Shown here piece after piece: positions 10,244 through 21,672 of a DNA stretch of 35,924 bases. Positions within the stretch are counted from its first letter, which is position 1; every line of letters begins with the position of its first letter. Source of the stretch: Phanerodontia chrysosporium. Taxonomy: Eukaryota; Basidiomycota; Agaricomycetes; Polyporales; Phanerochaetaceae. The notes under the pieces were generated by a model, which did not search any database, was not told where the DNA came from, and saw only the letters and a list, made by a program, of their open reading frames with translations. The position numbers and the translations under genes were made by a program. The stretch spans positions 1 through 35,924 of the forward strand of contig MJGA01000097.1 of NCBI GenBank assembly GCA_001910725.1, read 5' to 3'.

Positions 10244-12189
10244 TTATGAACTGGATGAATATGAGGCTGATTCTGGCTCCTCATATGCTGACAAAGCTAA
10301 CTCTGAGTCTCGATCATTATCTGAGTCTTTATCTCCCGAATCTTCTGTGAGCTTAGCCATGACCTTCTCCAGGTACTCATCTGACCTGGATACGTAAGGT
10401 AGTATCCTGAATGCTGCTACTGCCTGTCTCCAGATAGTGCCATTCAGTTCTTGCAGAATGTAGGCGCCATTCTTTGTCCTTCTAACTACCTTGTAAGGTT
10501 CTTGATACCTATCGTGGTGCTTCTCCTTGGAATTCTCCTTAGCCTTGTTCCTTATCAAAACTAAGGTTCCAGGTGGGTAAGAATCCTTGACTAGCCGTGT
10601 TTTATACCTCCTTTCAAACTGCTCCTTGGCTTAAAAGCGATACTTCTTCAGAATTGCTGCTGCCTTGGCTAAGTCTTCAGGTCGCTTTTGAAGCTGCCTT
10701 ATTCTTAACGCTAACAGGTCTTCTGAGGTCATTCCTCGCTTGAATCCGTCCACCATAAAAGTCGCTTCCGTGAGATCAAAGGGTAATACTGGGTGCACAC
10801 CATGAAGCAAATAGTATGGCGAGAATCCTGTCTGACACCTGACAGTAACTCTGTCTGCAAAGAAAGCATGCGATACGTGTGCTGGCCACTGGTGTACCTT
10901 GCCATCAAAAGCTTTAAGAATAAACTCCCTAATGATAAAGTGTCCTCACTCTACTACTCCATTTTGTAAGAGTCTGAATACGTGTATTGAGGACTTGAGC
11001 TCAGGCCTCAAGTGTAGCGCGAGTACAGAAGACTTGGACTCAGGCTCCAAGTGTAGCAATAGATAACTAGATGAGAGTACAAGAGGAGAAGCTGAAGAAA
11101 AGAGTACAGAGAGGTAGTCCTTATATACTCTAACCCAGGCCTGCTACCAGGAGGGAACAACGAGGCATAGGCTACCAGTCAGTACGAGTCATAATGAATC
11201 AAGGGATGAAACATGATGAAAGAGAGGGTGAAACATGTAAGAGAAAAGAGAGGATCAAATAAATCAGCATGGCCTTGCACAGCCATATCCCAACTGTAAC
11301 ACATTTGCTTTAGAGTTATAAGCTGAAATTTTTATCTGGGGTATTCCAAATTTATCCATGAGCTCCGTGAATGCTTTCTCAACTTCTGATCCATTGTCTG
11401 TAATTACCTGTCCTACTGCGCCATATCTGCAGAAGACTTGCTCCCATAAAAACCTGGCCATAGATTTCGAGTCAGGCTGTCTCATGGCTTGTCCTTCAGC
11501 TGCTCCTAACAGATCATCTCTTGCGACTGCTATGCATCTGTAGCTTTTAATCTGAGGCATGAACATCACATCCACATATATTTTGAGGAATAGAGTGGAT
11601 GGTGTGGATACCATAATAGGTACCTCTGCCTTCTTTATGCTATGTACTTGGCATTGATGGCATGATCTAACATGTCTCTAAACGTCTGCTTTCATGCTAG
11701 ACCAGTAGAATCGCTGTCTAAGCATTGCCAGTACTGCTTCAGCTCCGTGATGCCCTTGTCCTTCATGGGCTGCTTGTAGCAACTGAGTGCGCTTTTCCCA
11801 ATGGAAAATAACCTTTGCTGGACCAATGGGACCTTGTCATTTGTACATAGCCTTCCCTGCCGCATAGAATCTGAGTGCTTTCTGCACGAAGCATTGCTTC
11901 TCCTGGGGTGTCTGAAACTGAGGTGTTCGCTTAGTCTGCAGAAAGTGATAAATATCTGCCAGAGTCTTTTCCTGCTCGCTAGCCTTGGCTGGGTAAACCT
12001 GCGCCATTGTAGGGGTGTCTGGCTCATATAAGCATCCCTTGAATGTTTGTATAGTCCTTTCTGGGCTTGCACTGATCAGCCTGGTAAATAGAGAAAGGTT
12101 CTTTATCCACCGAGGGTACTGTACAGGAATATACAAAGGTATGTCATCCAGCCAACTATCGTCTTCTTCTTCCATCTCTTCATCCTCTG
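10244..12189 (-). pseudogene. Integrase of element A, split by a solo LTR
   Basis: In minus-strand order there is a linker (ALSRKELAEDEEMEEEDDSW), the zinc-binding HHCC region (HEGQGHHGAEAV ... RSCHQCQ), the catalytic core with VDVMFMP, ITDNGSEVEKAF and, beyond the inserted LTR, GVVE. This is the D,D,E triad of retroviral-type integrases. The C-terminal part has PYKVVRRTKNGAYILQELNG, the usual SH3-like tail, and ends in an acidic Ser-rich stretch at 10244. It joins viral cDNA to host DNA in the intact family. Stops are TGA at 11837-11839 and 10946-10948, TAG at 11678-11680 and TAA at 10631-10633. The solo LTR at 10965-11301 separates the second D from the catalytic E. Confidence 0.88.
10965..11301 (-). 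mobile_element. Solo LTR of family C in the integrase of A
   Basis: This 337-bp block has TG...CA ends (TGTAAGAGTCTG ... CTGTAACA on the + strand). It is flanked by the 5-bp duplication CATTT at 10960-10964 and 11302-11306. Removing the block and one CATTT restores the integrase reading SKAN-GVVE. It is homologous to the LTR at 26333-26540 and the fragment near 28879-29012. On the minus strand TATATAAGG near 11123 is the likely LTR TATA box. A solo LTR arises by recombination between the two LTRs of a full element. Confidence 0.93.
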
Positions 12190-12631
12190 CTAACTCCTTC
12201 CTGGATAGAGCGTCTGGTCCTCGATACTTATCTGCTGGTACGTGAACTAACTCAAAGTCAAACAAGAGGATTCCTTGAATCCACCTGTTAACTGTAGCAT
12301 TTGGCTGAAGATCTGGATTATTTAGCATTCCCTTAATGTACTTGGCATCAACTTCCACAATAAGGCACTTGACACCTATGATGTATAGCCGGTACGCTCA
12401 TAGGGCTCTAAATAATCCATATAGCTCAAGCTTTGGCTGGGAATACCTAGCCTCTCGCTCAATCATGGGTGTAGATCCATACCTAGCTGGCTGTTTCTTT
12501 CCCTGCTCATTGTACTGAGAGAGAATGAATCCAACAGCTATAATGCTAAAGTCCACTGATAACACAACTGGCCTATCTGACTCGTAGTCTATGGGACGTA
12601 GTGCGGGTGGAGACGTAATGGCTCGCTTCAA
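12190..12631 (-). pseudogene. RNase H domain of element A
   Basis: It follows RT in the same frame. The catalytic-type residues are visible: Asp in RPVVLSVDFSIIAVGFILSQ, Glu in RYSQPKLELYGLFRAL, and Asp in KCLIVEVDAKYIKGML, followed by FDFELVHVPADKYRGPDALS, the typical gypsy RNase H end. It degrades the RNA strand of the RNA:DNA hybrid during reverse transcription. A TGA at 12398-12400 interrupts it right after FRAL. Confidence 0.88.
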
Positions 12632-14354
12632 CTCTTCAAAAGCTGCTTGGCACTGCTCATCCCATACAAACTCTGCATCATGACGTATAAGCTCTGCTAA
12701 AGGTCTGGCTTTAGCTGAGTAATTCTCTATCCAAATCCTTACTGTTCCACATAGCCCAAGAAAGCCTCTGACATCAATGGATGTCTTAAGTGGGGACCAC
12801 TTAAGGATCTTGTCAGTCTTCTGGCTGTCTAAAAGTCTGCCCTCTGGTGTACAGCATTGTCTGATGATATGAACCTTCTGCTGTGCAAGCTGAACCTTTG
12901 ATGGGGAAAAGGTTCCTCCTGCATGTCCTACTTGATGTATAATCCGATGTACATCATTCGCATGTTCTCAAATGAATCTGCGAATACCAGGGTTCTCCTT
13001 CAGTACTTCTGGTCTTCCTTGCTCATCTTCGTAATGACTGACTGGTCCTTTGATAGGCAGGTCATCAATGAAGATATTTGCATGGTCAGGAATCTCATGC
13101 TGCAGAATAAGGGATATACATGCCTGAAATTCTGCAGGTGAGTTAGTAAAGCCAGTAGGTAGGGACATGATCTGTAACAATCCTAGTGGGGTAAGAAACG
13201 CTGTAAGGTCTCGACTCTGAGGGTGAACTTTACGTGCATCAAATCCCCAACACAAGTCAAAGATTGTATAACATTGCCTGCCTGCAAATGGCTCAACAAA
13301 GTTATCTAGGTTAGGAGGTAAGCCTGCATCTCGTATGGTAACCTTGTTCAAAGGCTGCAAGTCATGGACTATCCTCAACTTGCCACTTTTTTTCAGAACG
13401 CAGAACCATCTGGAACGATACGATGACTGACTTGGCTCATATACTTCTGCTACAATCTTTTCCCGTAACAAGTCCAGTACCTTCTGATGTATTCCTAGGG
13501 GTATAGGAATATTCTTGAAGGCCCAAGGGACATGAGGTACCACTGATATTATGTATGGTGAAAAGTAATCTTCCCAGAATGATCCGCGCTGACTGTCTTC
13601 AAAGACAAAGTGGTTCTGGTTAAGCTGCAGTATATGCTGGAATAATTTCAGTTCTTCAGGCCATAAGAATCCCTCTGGGTTGAGATTCATAGCCTCCAGA
13701 TTCTCATGGGTAAGTCTCCCTCCATCAGGTACAAAGTCTGGTGGTGTAGGTGACAAACTAGCTAGGGATCGCAATGAGTCTTCTGGGAATTTCCTTATGA
13801 CTCTTGCATCCTCAGGAAACACAGCTGGTACGGGCTTGACTTTCATATCTACTCTCTTATAGGCAGTCATTACCTCTGGGGAACTCATAGATAGCTTAGA
13901 AGAAAATATATTACTACCATCACAAGTAATAATAGTGTCTTCTTCATCTAATGACTACAAACCTATCCATGTCTGTAATAAACATTATGGGCTCCACCTC
14001 ATCCCACTGTATGTTATAAAAGTCATCAGCTGCCATGGCAAAGCTTACTAAGGCCTTACTTAGCTCAGCTAAACCTATAGCACCTGTGGTTTCCTGCTGT
14101 GAAGCCGCGTCTTCAAAGTGCTGGCTTGTGCTGAGATTGACACCAGTGAAGCACCTGTCAGTGATGCGCCTGTCGTCAGTGTTAGGGGTACCATAAGAGG
14201 AAACAGCACTCGCTATTGATGGCAGTGGGCACGAGTGCTCGTCGAGAGTACAGGTAATGGACGGGGTCGTTGTGCCGGTGTCGAAAAGGGTAGCGCTGAC
14301 CGTGGTGGCATCCAGGGTCTGCTCGCTCACACTTTCAGGGTCTGGTGACGTCAC
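12632..14354 (-). pseudogene. Reverse transcriptase of element A with N-terminal leader
   Basis: The frame opens at ATG 14354 (MTSPDPESVSEQTLD), runs through FAMAADDFYNIQWDEVEPIM to a stop at 13944-13946, and resumes one base out of frame as DEEDTIITCDGSNIFSSKLS. The RT core follows: WFCVLKKSGKLRIVHDLQPL, FDLCWGFDARKVH, MSLPTGFTNSPAEFQ, and the catalytic box ANIFIDDLPIKGP at about 13061-13072 (FIDD in place of the more usual YxDD). The connection domain RGFLGLCGTVRIWIENYS follows a TGA at 12968-12970. In the intact family this copies the element RNA into DNA. The first 80 residues are GC-rich and Ser/Thr-rich, unlike the rest of RT. Confidence 0.87.
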
Positions 14355-14411
14355 TGAGTTCAGAAAGACTCGCTGACGGCCTCAGAAGCGATCTAGGTCA
14401 TGTCCCCCTTC

Positions 14412-14418
14412 TATATAT
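14412..14418 (-). promoter_or_regulatory. TATA-like box upstream of the RT reading frame
   Basis: The minus strand reads ATATATAG here, about 60 bases before ATG 14354. A minus-strand AATAAA lies further upstream at 14548-14553. Together they suggest that transcripts of the X block could end near 14540 and that the RT frame could start from its own promoter. This is based on motifs only. Confidence 0.3.
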
Positions 14419-14473
14419 CGTGTCTTGGGATGTGTTCGTGTGTCTAAGGTCTCGTATCCGGGGGTTGCTTGAA

Positions 14474-15069
14474 GTTCCAAGTCCCCAGTATGCTGGTATC
14501 ATCGAGATTCACGCTGAGCACGCCTAGCAGTGCAGCCAAGAAGCGTATTTATTGCTACATAGAGCCTACTGACCACGTCTTTTCTACTATACATGTACTT
14601 GGCAACCGTCCAGACTACGTAGATATAGCTAATAATACACAGGGTTGCACTGAGACTCACGAAATGCATGTCACCGCGCGTGACGTCATGACTGCGCGAC
14701 ACGTCCTCGGACGTGTTCACTGGGCCGTGGTGACTGCGCGCGGGTGCATCAGAGGGTGTGCCAGCTTGAACGAGGTTTGCTGAGCTGGGCATGGGCCTTC
14801 TGAGAGCGTCCGTGCCTGTTGAAAGCGCGACTTGCATGCCTGAGACCATAACCAGAAATTCAGAAACAAATATGACAAATAATGAAACCATACGAAAGAA
14901 AATCGATCTGAGGCCCGGGCAGGGCCTGTCCATTGTGAATAACTGTGGCCATGTGTACCGAAATGACTGGGATGCAGGCGAGCTCATGCCGAAGGGCAGG
15001 AAGTCTGCTAATGCATTCCTGAAGCCGTTAGTGTCTGAGTGTCGTGGATGTGCGCGCGCACGCACCTGC
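14474..15069 (-). other. Region between the X block and RT, no recognisable gene
   Basis: The minus frame 15206-14499 is open but reads as shadow sequence, with two hydrophobic runs (SLFVIFVSEFLVMVSG and LCIISYIYVVWTVAKY). It contains a minus-strand AATAAA at 14548-14553. It may be the 3' untranslated part of the X unit. Confidence 0.4.
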
Positions 15070-18000
15070 TTAGGCATCTCCTCGCCAAGGGCGAAAGGAG
15101 ATGACCTCACGTGAGAATCCAGGGCTACCGAGGCGCAGAGAGTTGCGCAAGTGCCGGATGTCTTTTTCGTCGTCGCCGCGCCCTCGAAACCAAAGCATTT
15201 GGTCAATTAGCTCGATGCATGCGTCGTGCTCGCCATTGACGTTGAGGGACCTCCAGAAGTGGAGCCACTGGTGGAGCGCGAGTTGTTCCTCTAGGAAGAG
15301 GAACAGCGATCCATAGTCTTCGTGGTACGGGTACAAATTCCCGTAGGCCATTATGTCGTGTCCAAGACAGCCGCGGCGTGCATTGTCAAGATGATAGAGC
15401 GAGCCCGCGTGCAGCGCATCATTTGCCTAATTGTAGACGAAGGCCATGAGCAGGCCGTGGATTGCATTGAAGCCTGCAATGTTCATGGGACCGACCGTGC
15501 CATCGCACAGGTAGCGTACTGCTGCCTGGTCCGGGTTCGGGATGTGCAAGGGTTTCCCCTGCGCCGTGCATGTGTCGAGCGTGCCGTAGATGTAGCTGTA
15601 CATGCTGTTATGTAGGCCTACTCATGTGTCAGTGCAGATCGGGAGCTGAGGAGCCTGCGCGCCGTTCTCGAGGGCCGTGAATCGAATGTCGAAGGTGCCG
15701 GGGGTTGCGCTGCGTGCGTCCGTGACTATGAGTGGCTGGGTGTAGATCTCGATGTCCTCAGAGGACGAGGAGTGAGCTGGGAATGGAGCCGAGCTGGACG
15801 GTGGCGTGCTGCCCAGGCTCATCACATCATTGAAGTCGAGGCTTTCGTTGAGCTTGAGGTACCGGTCATCATAGAGGCCGGTGTCGCTGACTGCTTTCGC
15901 GTGCCCGACTTGTTCTGCCGGCTCGTTGCCTTCGAGCAAGAGTTGCTCAGCCCGATTGGCTGCCTCCTGGAGCATGTTCAGGGCTGGGCAGGTGTCCATG
16001 CTCTCCAGATTGCCATAAAGCTGATCTGTGAGCACGGGTGTGGGCGCAGGCATGGCTGGGGCATTGTTCGTCAGGTTCTGTATCTCAATATCAATGAAAG
16101 TCGTCTTCTGAGGGTCTAACTGGAGGCTTACCACACCGAGCGTGTCCAGGACCGAGGCAAGGGGCAGCTCAAACTCGAGTGCACTGGTCTGGTAGCCGTT
16201 TCAATGTTCCAAGAGCGGGGGAAGCTCGAGCAGGCTCGGGGACATGTCGTGGGTGCCGTACAGGGGTACACAATAGTCGGTGGGATCACCATAAGGTGCA
16301 GTTTGCTGTGGTATCTTCGGCTTCGTGCACTTGGATGTGGTAGACGGGGATGGGAACAGGCATGCACTGCTCATGCGGGTGTGCAGCGTCGGAGATGGGA
16401 TGGGAATGGACATGGTTGAGGACATAGACAGCCTGGAGGGACGTACCAGTCTCCAGACTCCTTGCATCCTCTGTAGTCTCAATCCTCGCCCTTCTCGCCC
16501 TTCCCTGCTCATCTCGAGCATGCAGCTGGTTGCATGCTGTCTCGTAGTGCACGCGTTGAAGGTTGGGTCATGTACGAGTATCCAGATGAGAGTGGGGGAC
16601 GAGCGGGGCTGTAACAAACCAGGGGTCGGCAGATGGGACATGCAGAACGTCAAGACCGAGGGCGCTTGCCTGAATCTCGTTACCCGAGCATCTGCATGAA
16701 GCAAGTGACATCAGTTTGATCCTCGGAGGCTCGAAATCCAGTACGTACATGGGCGATCTTTCCCACAGGTCACCTGGGCACGTGCCAACGTGGTGGCGCA
16801 CCCAAGCTTCACCTTCCACTACGCGTCGCGCTGCCTCACGCGTGTTCTCGAGTTCCCCCTCAGGCAGCAACTCGTCTATCGGCATGGGTGCATCCAACCG
16901 AACGTCTGAGAGACTCTCAATGTCAGAGTCCTCTCCGAAGATCTCAACTTCAAGCTTGTGTACATCATAGCCATGCACCGGGTCCAAGTCAGACATGGTC
17001 CCAAGGCTTGGCATCTTGTCGTGCGTACTGAGGAACGCGTCGTCGTTGTCACTCTCGGCGAGTCCGAATGCGATGCGCAGGCAGGCCTCCATGGCCATAA
17101 CCTCAATGTCTTCAGGTGTGTCAGTGCTCTGATCTCTATCTCGTGGTCTTGCTAATGGCTTACCGTCTGGCGGGACCGGTTCAGGGAAATTGCGAGTGCG
17201 AGGCTCGCACACATCCTCATAGATGGCTGTGAGGGTGGCGAGCGTATGAGTAGTGGGTGAGGGGATTCACAGGTGAGTCCCATGTGTTCTCGAAGTGCGG
17301 CATCGACCTCACAAAATAAACTGTCGATGGAAACCAGATGGCCAAGTGTGTTCTTGCCAGCAGGGATGCATGGCCAGGATGTCCCTTCAGTGAGGTAGGC
17401 CTCATTGCCTACACAGCCGGTAAGTAGCTTGATCTTGAGGTGACACTGACTTACAGATCCGCGCCCTGGGTTCGCCGCAGGCAACCAAACCACAACGCCG
17501 TCCTTGGACACGAAGTGCATGGGCACCGGCTACCCGTACCTGTCACACTCACCGCAGCGATCCACCTGGCAAAGGGTACCGAGCTGTGGAAAGAACATGA
17601 CCAGGCTGGCTGGTCCGCACGGTATCTCGCTGTCGCCAGGCTGCCAGGCAATGTACATGCGCTTGCGGTACACTATGTTGTTAGCTGCTCTCAAGGCGTA
17701 GCACGTCGATGTGAAGGACATGGCGCTGCTGTCACTGCCAGGAAAAATCGTGGCGACGGTCTGTGGCCAGGTAAGTACCAAAATATTGAATGAGACGTGA
17801 TCTGACAGTGCCAAACCACCAGAAACAGGGAGCGACATAGCTGGAGAGTTTTCGAGGATGGGTAAAGGAGCGACAGGTACGTCCACCACCTTTGCAAGCT
17901 CGGGAAGGACGGGCAGACTCAGTAAGTCCCTGTCCTTACCTTTATCTGTGCTGTGCTGACCTTCTCCCATCCTAGTACCTTGTGTGCAACCACGCCGACT

Positions 18001-20577
18001 GTTCTGAGGGCCTGGAGGTGCAGCTAGTATCGCCGTACATCCTCCTACTGTCTCAGGTAAGTCTTGGTCATTATCTGTATCTGCTATATTGTCTTGCTCA
18101 CGCTTTTCCTTGTCAGTCAGGTACTTTACTTGCCCAGGCAATGCGCATTTAGCTGCGTATTGCATATTTCCTGGACGCCTGGGTCGCTCGTAATCTTGGG
18201 CGTTGTCACTTGTACTTCTGTGGCACCAGGTAAGCTCCTCTGGGCTGTCTTCTCATGTCTTACTAACCTCTCCATTCTCAGGAGCAGGTATACATCCGTC
18301 AATGGGCTCTTGCAGCCTGTCTTCAACCTTTCCAGGTCGCACACCAGTGAGCAGATCATTTATTTGACTTGATCTTGTAGGTACATTGGACGTCACAGCG
18401 CGATCGCATGGAATGCTGCTACCACAGCAACTGCCTAACTGGGCATCTGATGTGGTCGCGGCGTTGGTCCTGCTGATTTGCACTGGATGCACGATCTGCG
18501 GTGCCAGGAGGTTGTGCGCACGATCGCCGTGGTTCACCGGCCTTCCACTGGCCTCTATCCAGCTTCTCGGCACGTCACGCACCTTTACCAGCTCCACTAT
18601 ACCAACAAACGCGGCCGCAGGCCTGTTTCCCAGGTCGGGCCCGTCATTTAGATCTTCTTCACTGCTTGATCCATCCGTGGATCACGTGTCTTCGTCTTGG
18701 GCGCTGGGCATGTCTGCGCTCTCTTCTAAACTCTTCACACCGCCGCCGCCCTCGATCTTACTGTGGCGGCATTCCTGAAGGTCATGTCCACCGTCTCCTA
18801 TCATGGAGCGGTGGCTTGGACCTTCCATCGTGTTCTCCAGGGGGTCTCGACCATTCCTGCTGAATTCCTCAGCCCTTAGGTGAGTCTTGTGTCTCTCACT
18901 CGTGCCAGGGACCTGTCAAGCACGCCCTCTTGGTGCGTTCCTGGCTTTGCATCGCGCGAAGGCCTCGAGCACGGTACGTCAGTCTCCATTGGCCTGCTTT
19001 ACGATCTTTGCGCTGACCTTCCAGTACTCACAGTCAGCTAGCTTACAAGCGTTCTCACAGCGAAACCCAGCACTCTGCCGGTCACTCTGAGTGTTGACCC
19101 ACATGCTTTCAGGTAAGTATCCTCCAGCCGTGTCTTTCTGGTCAATCTCACGCATAGTCTTTCGCAAAATCTTGTCTGCGGCGCAGTAGGCTCGGCGATG
19201 GTCCTTCAGGGCCTTGTCTTGTGCCATGTTACTGTGCCACTTCACATAGTTGAGTCATTCCTCGACGGTAAGTGCTTCTGTGTCAATCTCCTTGATGTGC
19301 AACGGCTCACGCTCACGCTTTATGCCTAGGACTGCGTTCATGAGGCCTGCCATGCTGAGCTCTGGCTCAGCCTCGGACACCTCGGGCACGATAATGTCAT
19401 CTGCTCCGGTGCTCGGATCGGGCTCGCGTTCCGTGGACGCGTCTTGGTCACCTGACTGAGGCACGTTCCTCACGTCACGCTCTTCACACTCACTGCTTGG
19501 TACGTCTGGGCTATCTTCCATTGATCTTTCTTCTCCAGGGGGCTTCTCTGTGCTCAGGGCTTGTGTGCTCAGCACAAAAGGTACATCGTAGGGTCTTTCT
19601 GGATGCATTCCTCGCTGACCCACCTGATAGATTGTGCCGCCATTGTCGTAGGGTGGTGCTCGCGGATGCTGGAGGCCTTCCTTCAACTCTTTGAGTATCC
19701 TGAGCTCGTGCGCCTCAGCCTCCACGAGCTGCTGCACCATCTCCCAGGTAAGCCGTCCGAGCTCTCTCCAGGTGTAGTCAAATTCAAGTTTACACTTGTG
19801 CCGAGCTTCTTGCGCTAGGTTCACCAGCTAGCTCCTCTCTTGCGAGGCGGCCTCCATGTGCTCAATCGCATCAATGTCCGCGCGCTGCTGCTGCAATCGC
19901 TCGAACAGGTGAGCTTGTGCAGTCTGACAATCTCAGCGCACGTGTTCATGCTCAATCTCGTATCGTTCATGTACGCTGGCCATTCAGGCCCTCACAGATT
20001 CGATTCCCATTCGCTCAGGTGGTCTGGGAAGTGCGTACCGCAGCGGCTCATCTTGCTCTGCGAGACCGCGCGGTGCTGTGGCGCTGAGAACCAGGTTCCA
20101 GGGCTTAGGTACGGTGTCATCGCTTTCTAACTCGTTTTGCTGATCCTTCTCATGCTCAGGTTCCTCATTGACGGGCCCACTGCATGCGCAATCCTTGCGT
20201 GGCTGTGCTGGTGGCCTGCACGCAAGCTCAATGAAGCCAGAAGGCACATCCATGACTGTCAAAGCCGCGATGCACCTCAGCTCTCGGTGTCGCTCATCAT
20301 ACGGTGCGAGATGCTCTCGTTCTAAGGTGCGTGCTCGCTCGCCGACTGACTCTGGCTTAAAATGTCTTGTATTTCCAGGTAATCTACTATCTGTACTATG
20401 GTGACGCCATGGCTCTCGTCCACGCTGAGGGGAATCTTCCTCTGGCACGCAGGTGCCTTCCATGAGCAAGGTAGGTCTGGCATCGTCTTCATCCGCTTCT
20501 TCTTCTAACCCTGCGAGCAGACATTGGCCATGCTCTAGGTCTTCTTCTGGTATTCCTTCCAGGGCTCTTGTATGCCC
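15070..20577 (-). pseudogene. X block: unrecognised long coding region in element A
   Basis: Downstream of the protease and in the same frame, protein-like sequence continues to about 17250, changes frame once near CESP/TTHTLATLTAIYED, reads on to about 16290, changes again, and continues from about 16280 to 15070. Stops in frame: TGA at 20578, 19984, 19933, 19255, 18979, 18916, 18682, 18253, 16568, 16201 and 15622; TAG at 19828, 17530 and 15427. Segments: a charged coiled-coil-like part (LFERLQQQRADIDAIEHMEA; RELGRLTWEMVQQLVEAEAH), an acidic part (PEVSEAEPELSMAGLMNAVL), a Cys-containing part (RKRMYIAWQPGD; CQVDRCGECDRYG), another acidic part, and an aromatic C-terminal part (AYGNLYPYHEDYGSLFLFLE; LHFWRSLNVNGEHDACIELI). 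It is GC-richer than gag and pol. I do not recognise any family; it may be a captured gene or a lineage-specific extra domain. Confidence 0.6.
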
Positions 20578-21672
20578 TCATGCTTCCGGTACGTCTTCAT
20601 CATCCGTATCTTGCATATTTGTGTCCAGCTCACTCTCACTGCTTGTTTCCAGGTCTAGCCAGTGTACAATATCACTGTCTGAACTAGTATATGCCTCATC
20701 TGATAGATAGTCGCTATCTGATGTGCATGAAAACAATGTGTCTATGCTCTCATAACTTGCTCTGGGGTTCACTTGGGTAACTTCACTAGATTCAGACTTT
20801 GTAGAATCTTCAATAAATTCTGAATTTATTTTTGACTCTGTGTCCTCATCTGAATCTAATGTTTGACTCTGTGCTTCTTGCACAAGATTTGATACCTGTC
20901 CTGGGCACCTCTGAGATCCACGTGGTGCTCTGAATTCAAAATCCAAGCTGACATCAGCAGGATTGACTGAGGTAACCATGTGACACGTATGTGGGCGCTG
21001 ACCATGAACTTCTGCCAAGTACTCCAGATACTCCTGCAACATGGGATCTGGATCATACTCAGGTGCTACCAGCAACTCATACCTTACATCAAGCATCTTG
21101 TCTTTGAACAGCAAGTAAGTTCCATCACGCCTTTCTTCTATGCTTACAAAATTGCCTCGCTGCCAGGGACGACCTAGCAGCATATCAAATGGGGCCTGAG
21201 CTCCAATTAAGAAACTAGCATACGTAAGAATAGGTCCGACTGTAACTGGAACTTCCTCTGCATATCCTTGAAGAACTCCTTGGCCTCCATTGGCATCTCC
21301 CATGACCATCTGCTTCGTAACATCCGTAGGCCTCCCAACTGTCTGTTGCCATAATTTCTTATGAACAATATTCAGCTGAGATCCTGTGTCTACAATTGCT
21401 GTCAAAGGTATACCATCCATTTCCACCTTGAGCCTTATGAGTTGACCACCCTGTCTAGTAGGAAACATAGTAGCTGTCATGCATGAAGGAGTATGGATGA
21501 AATCATCTGTGATAGCCATGTTGGCTACAGCAGGTTTGTTTTCACCTTTGACCTTACTTACTGCATTCTTAGGCTTAATTACCTCCTGGACTTGCTGAGT
21601 CATCTCTTTGGACACTGCCAAGAACTCTCCCATTGCCATGGTGACTGGGGCATTAAGAACCTTGTCCAGAAC
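20578..21672 (-). pseudogene. Aspartic protease region of element A
   Basis: A retropepsin core is clear: IRLKVEMDGIPLTAIVDTGS with the catalytic DTG at 21382-21390, then VVGPILTYASFLIGAQAPFD-type flap sequence and FDMLLGRPWQRGNFV. The domain processes the Gag-Pol polyprotein in intact elements. A long acidic Ser-rich tail follows (DEDTESKINSEF; ASYESIDTLFSCTSDSDYLS), ending in TGA at 20578-20580, after which the X block continues in the same frame. The core itself carries no internal stop. Confidence 0.88.

Noticed and set aside
14499..15206. 235-codon minus frame with two hydrophobic segments, as a membrane protein
   Set aside because: It overlaps the better X frame in part, and the rest is low-complexity with no family signal.
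15100..20480. Many GGTAAGT...CAG strings on the + strand, suggesting a spliced + gene
   Set aside because: Exons built from them do not give protein-like sequence, while the minus strand holds one long coherent frame; the strings are complements of minus codons.
15622..20580. Recoding of UGA (readthrough or selenocysteine) to explain the many TGA codons
   Set aside because: TAG and frameshifts are mixed in, the host DUF2358-like gene ends with TGA, and several TGA sites fit Arg or Trp by single transitions. Decay is simpler.
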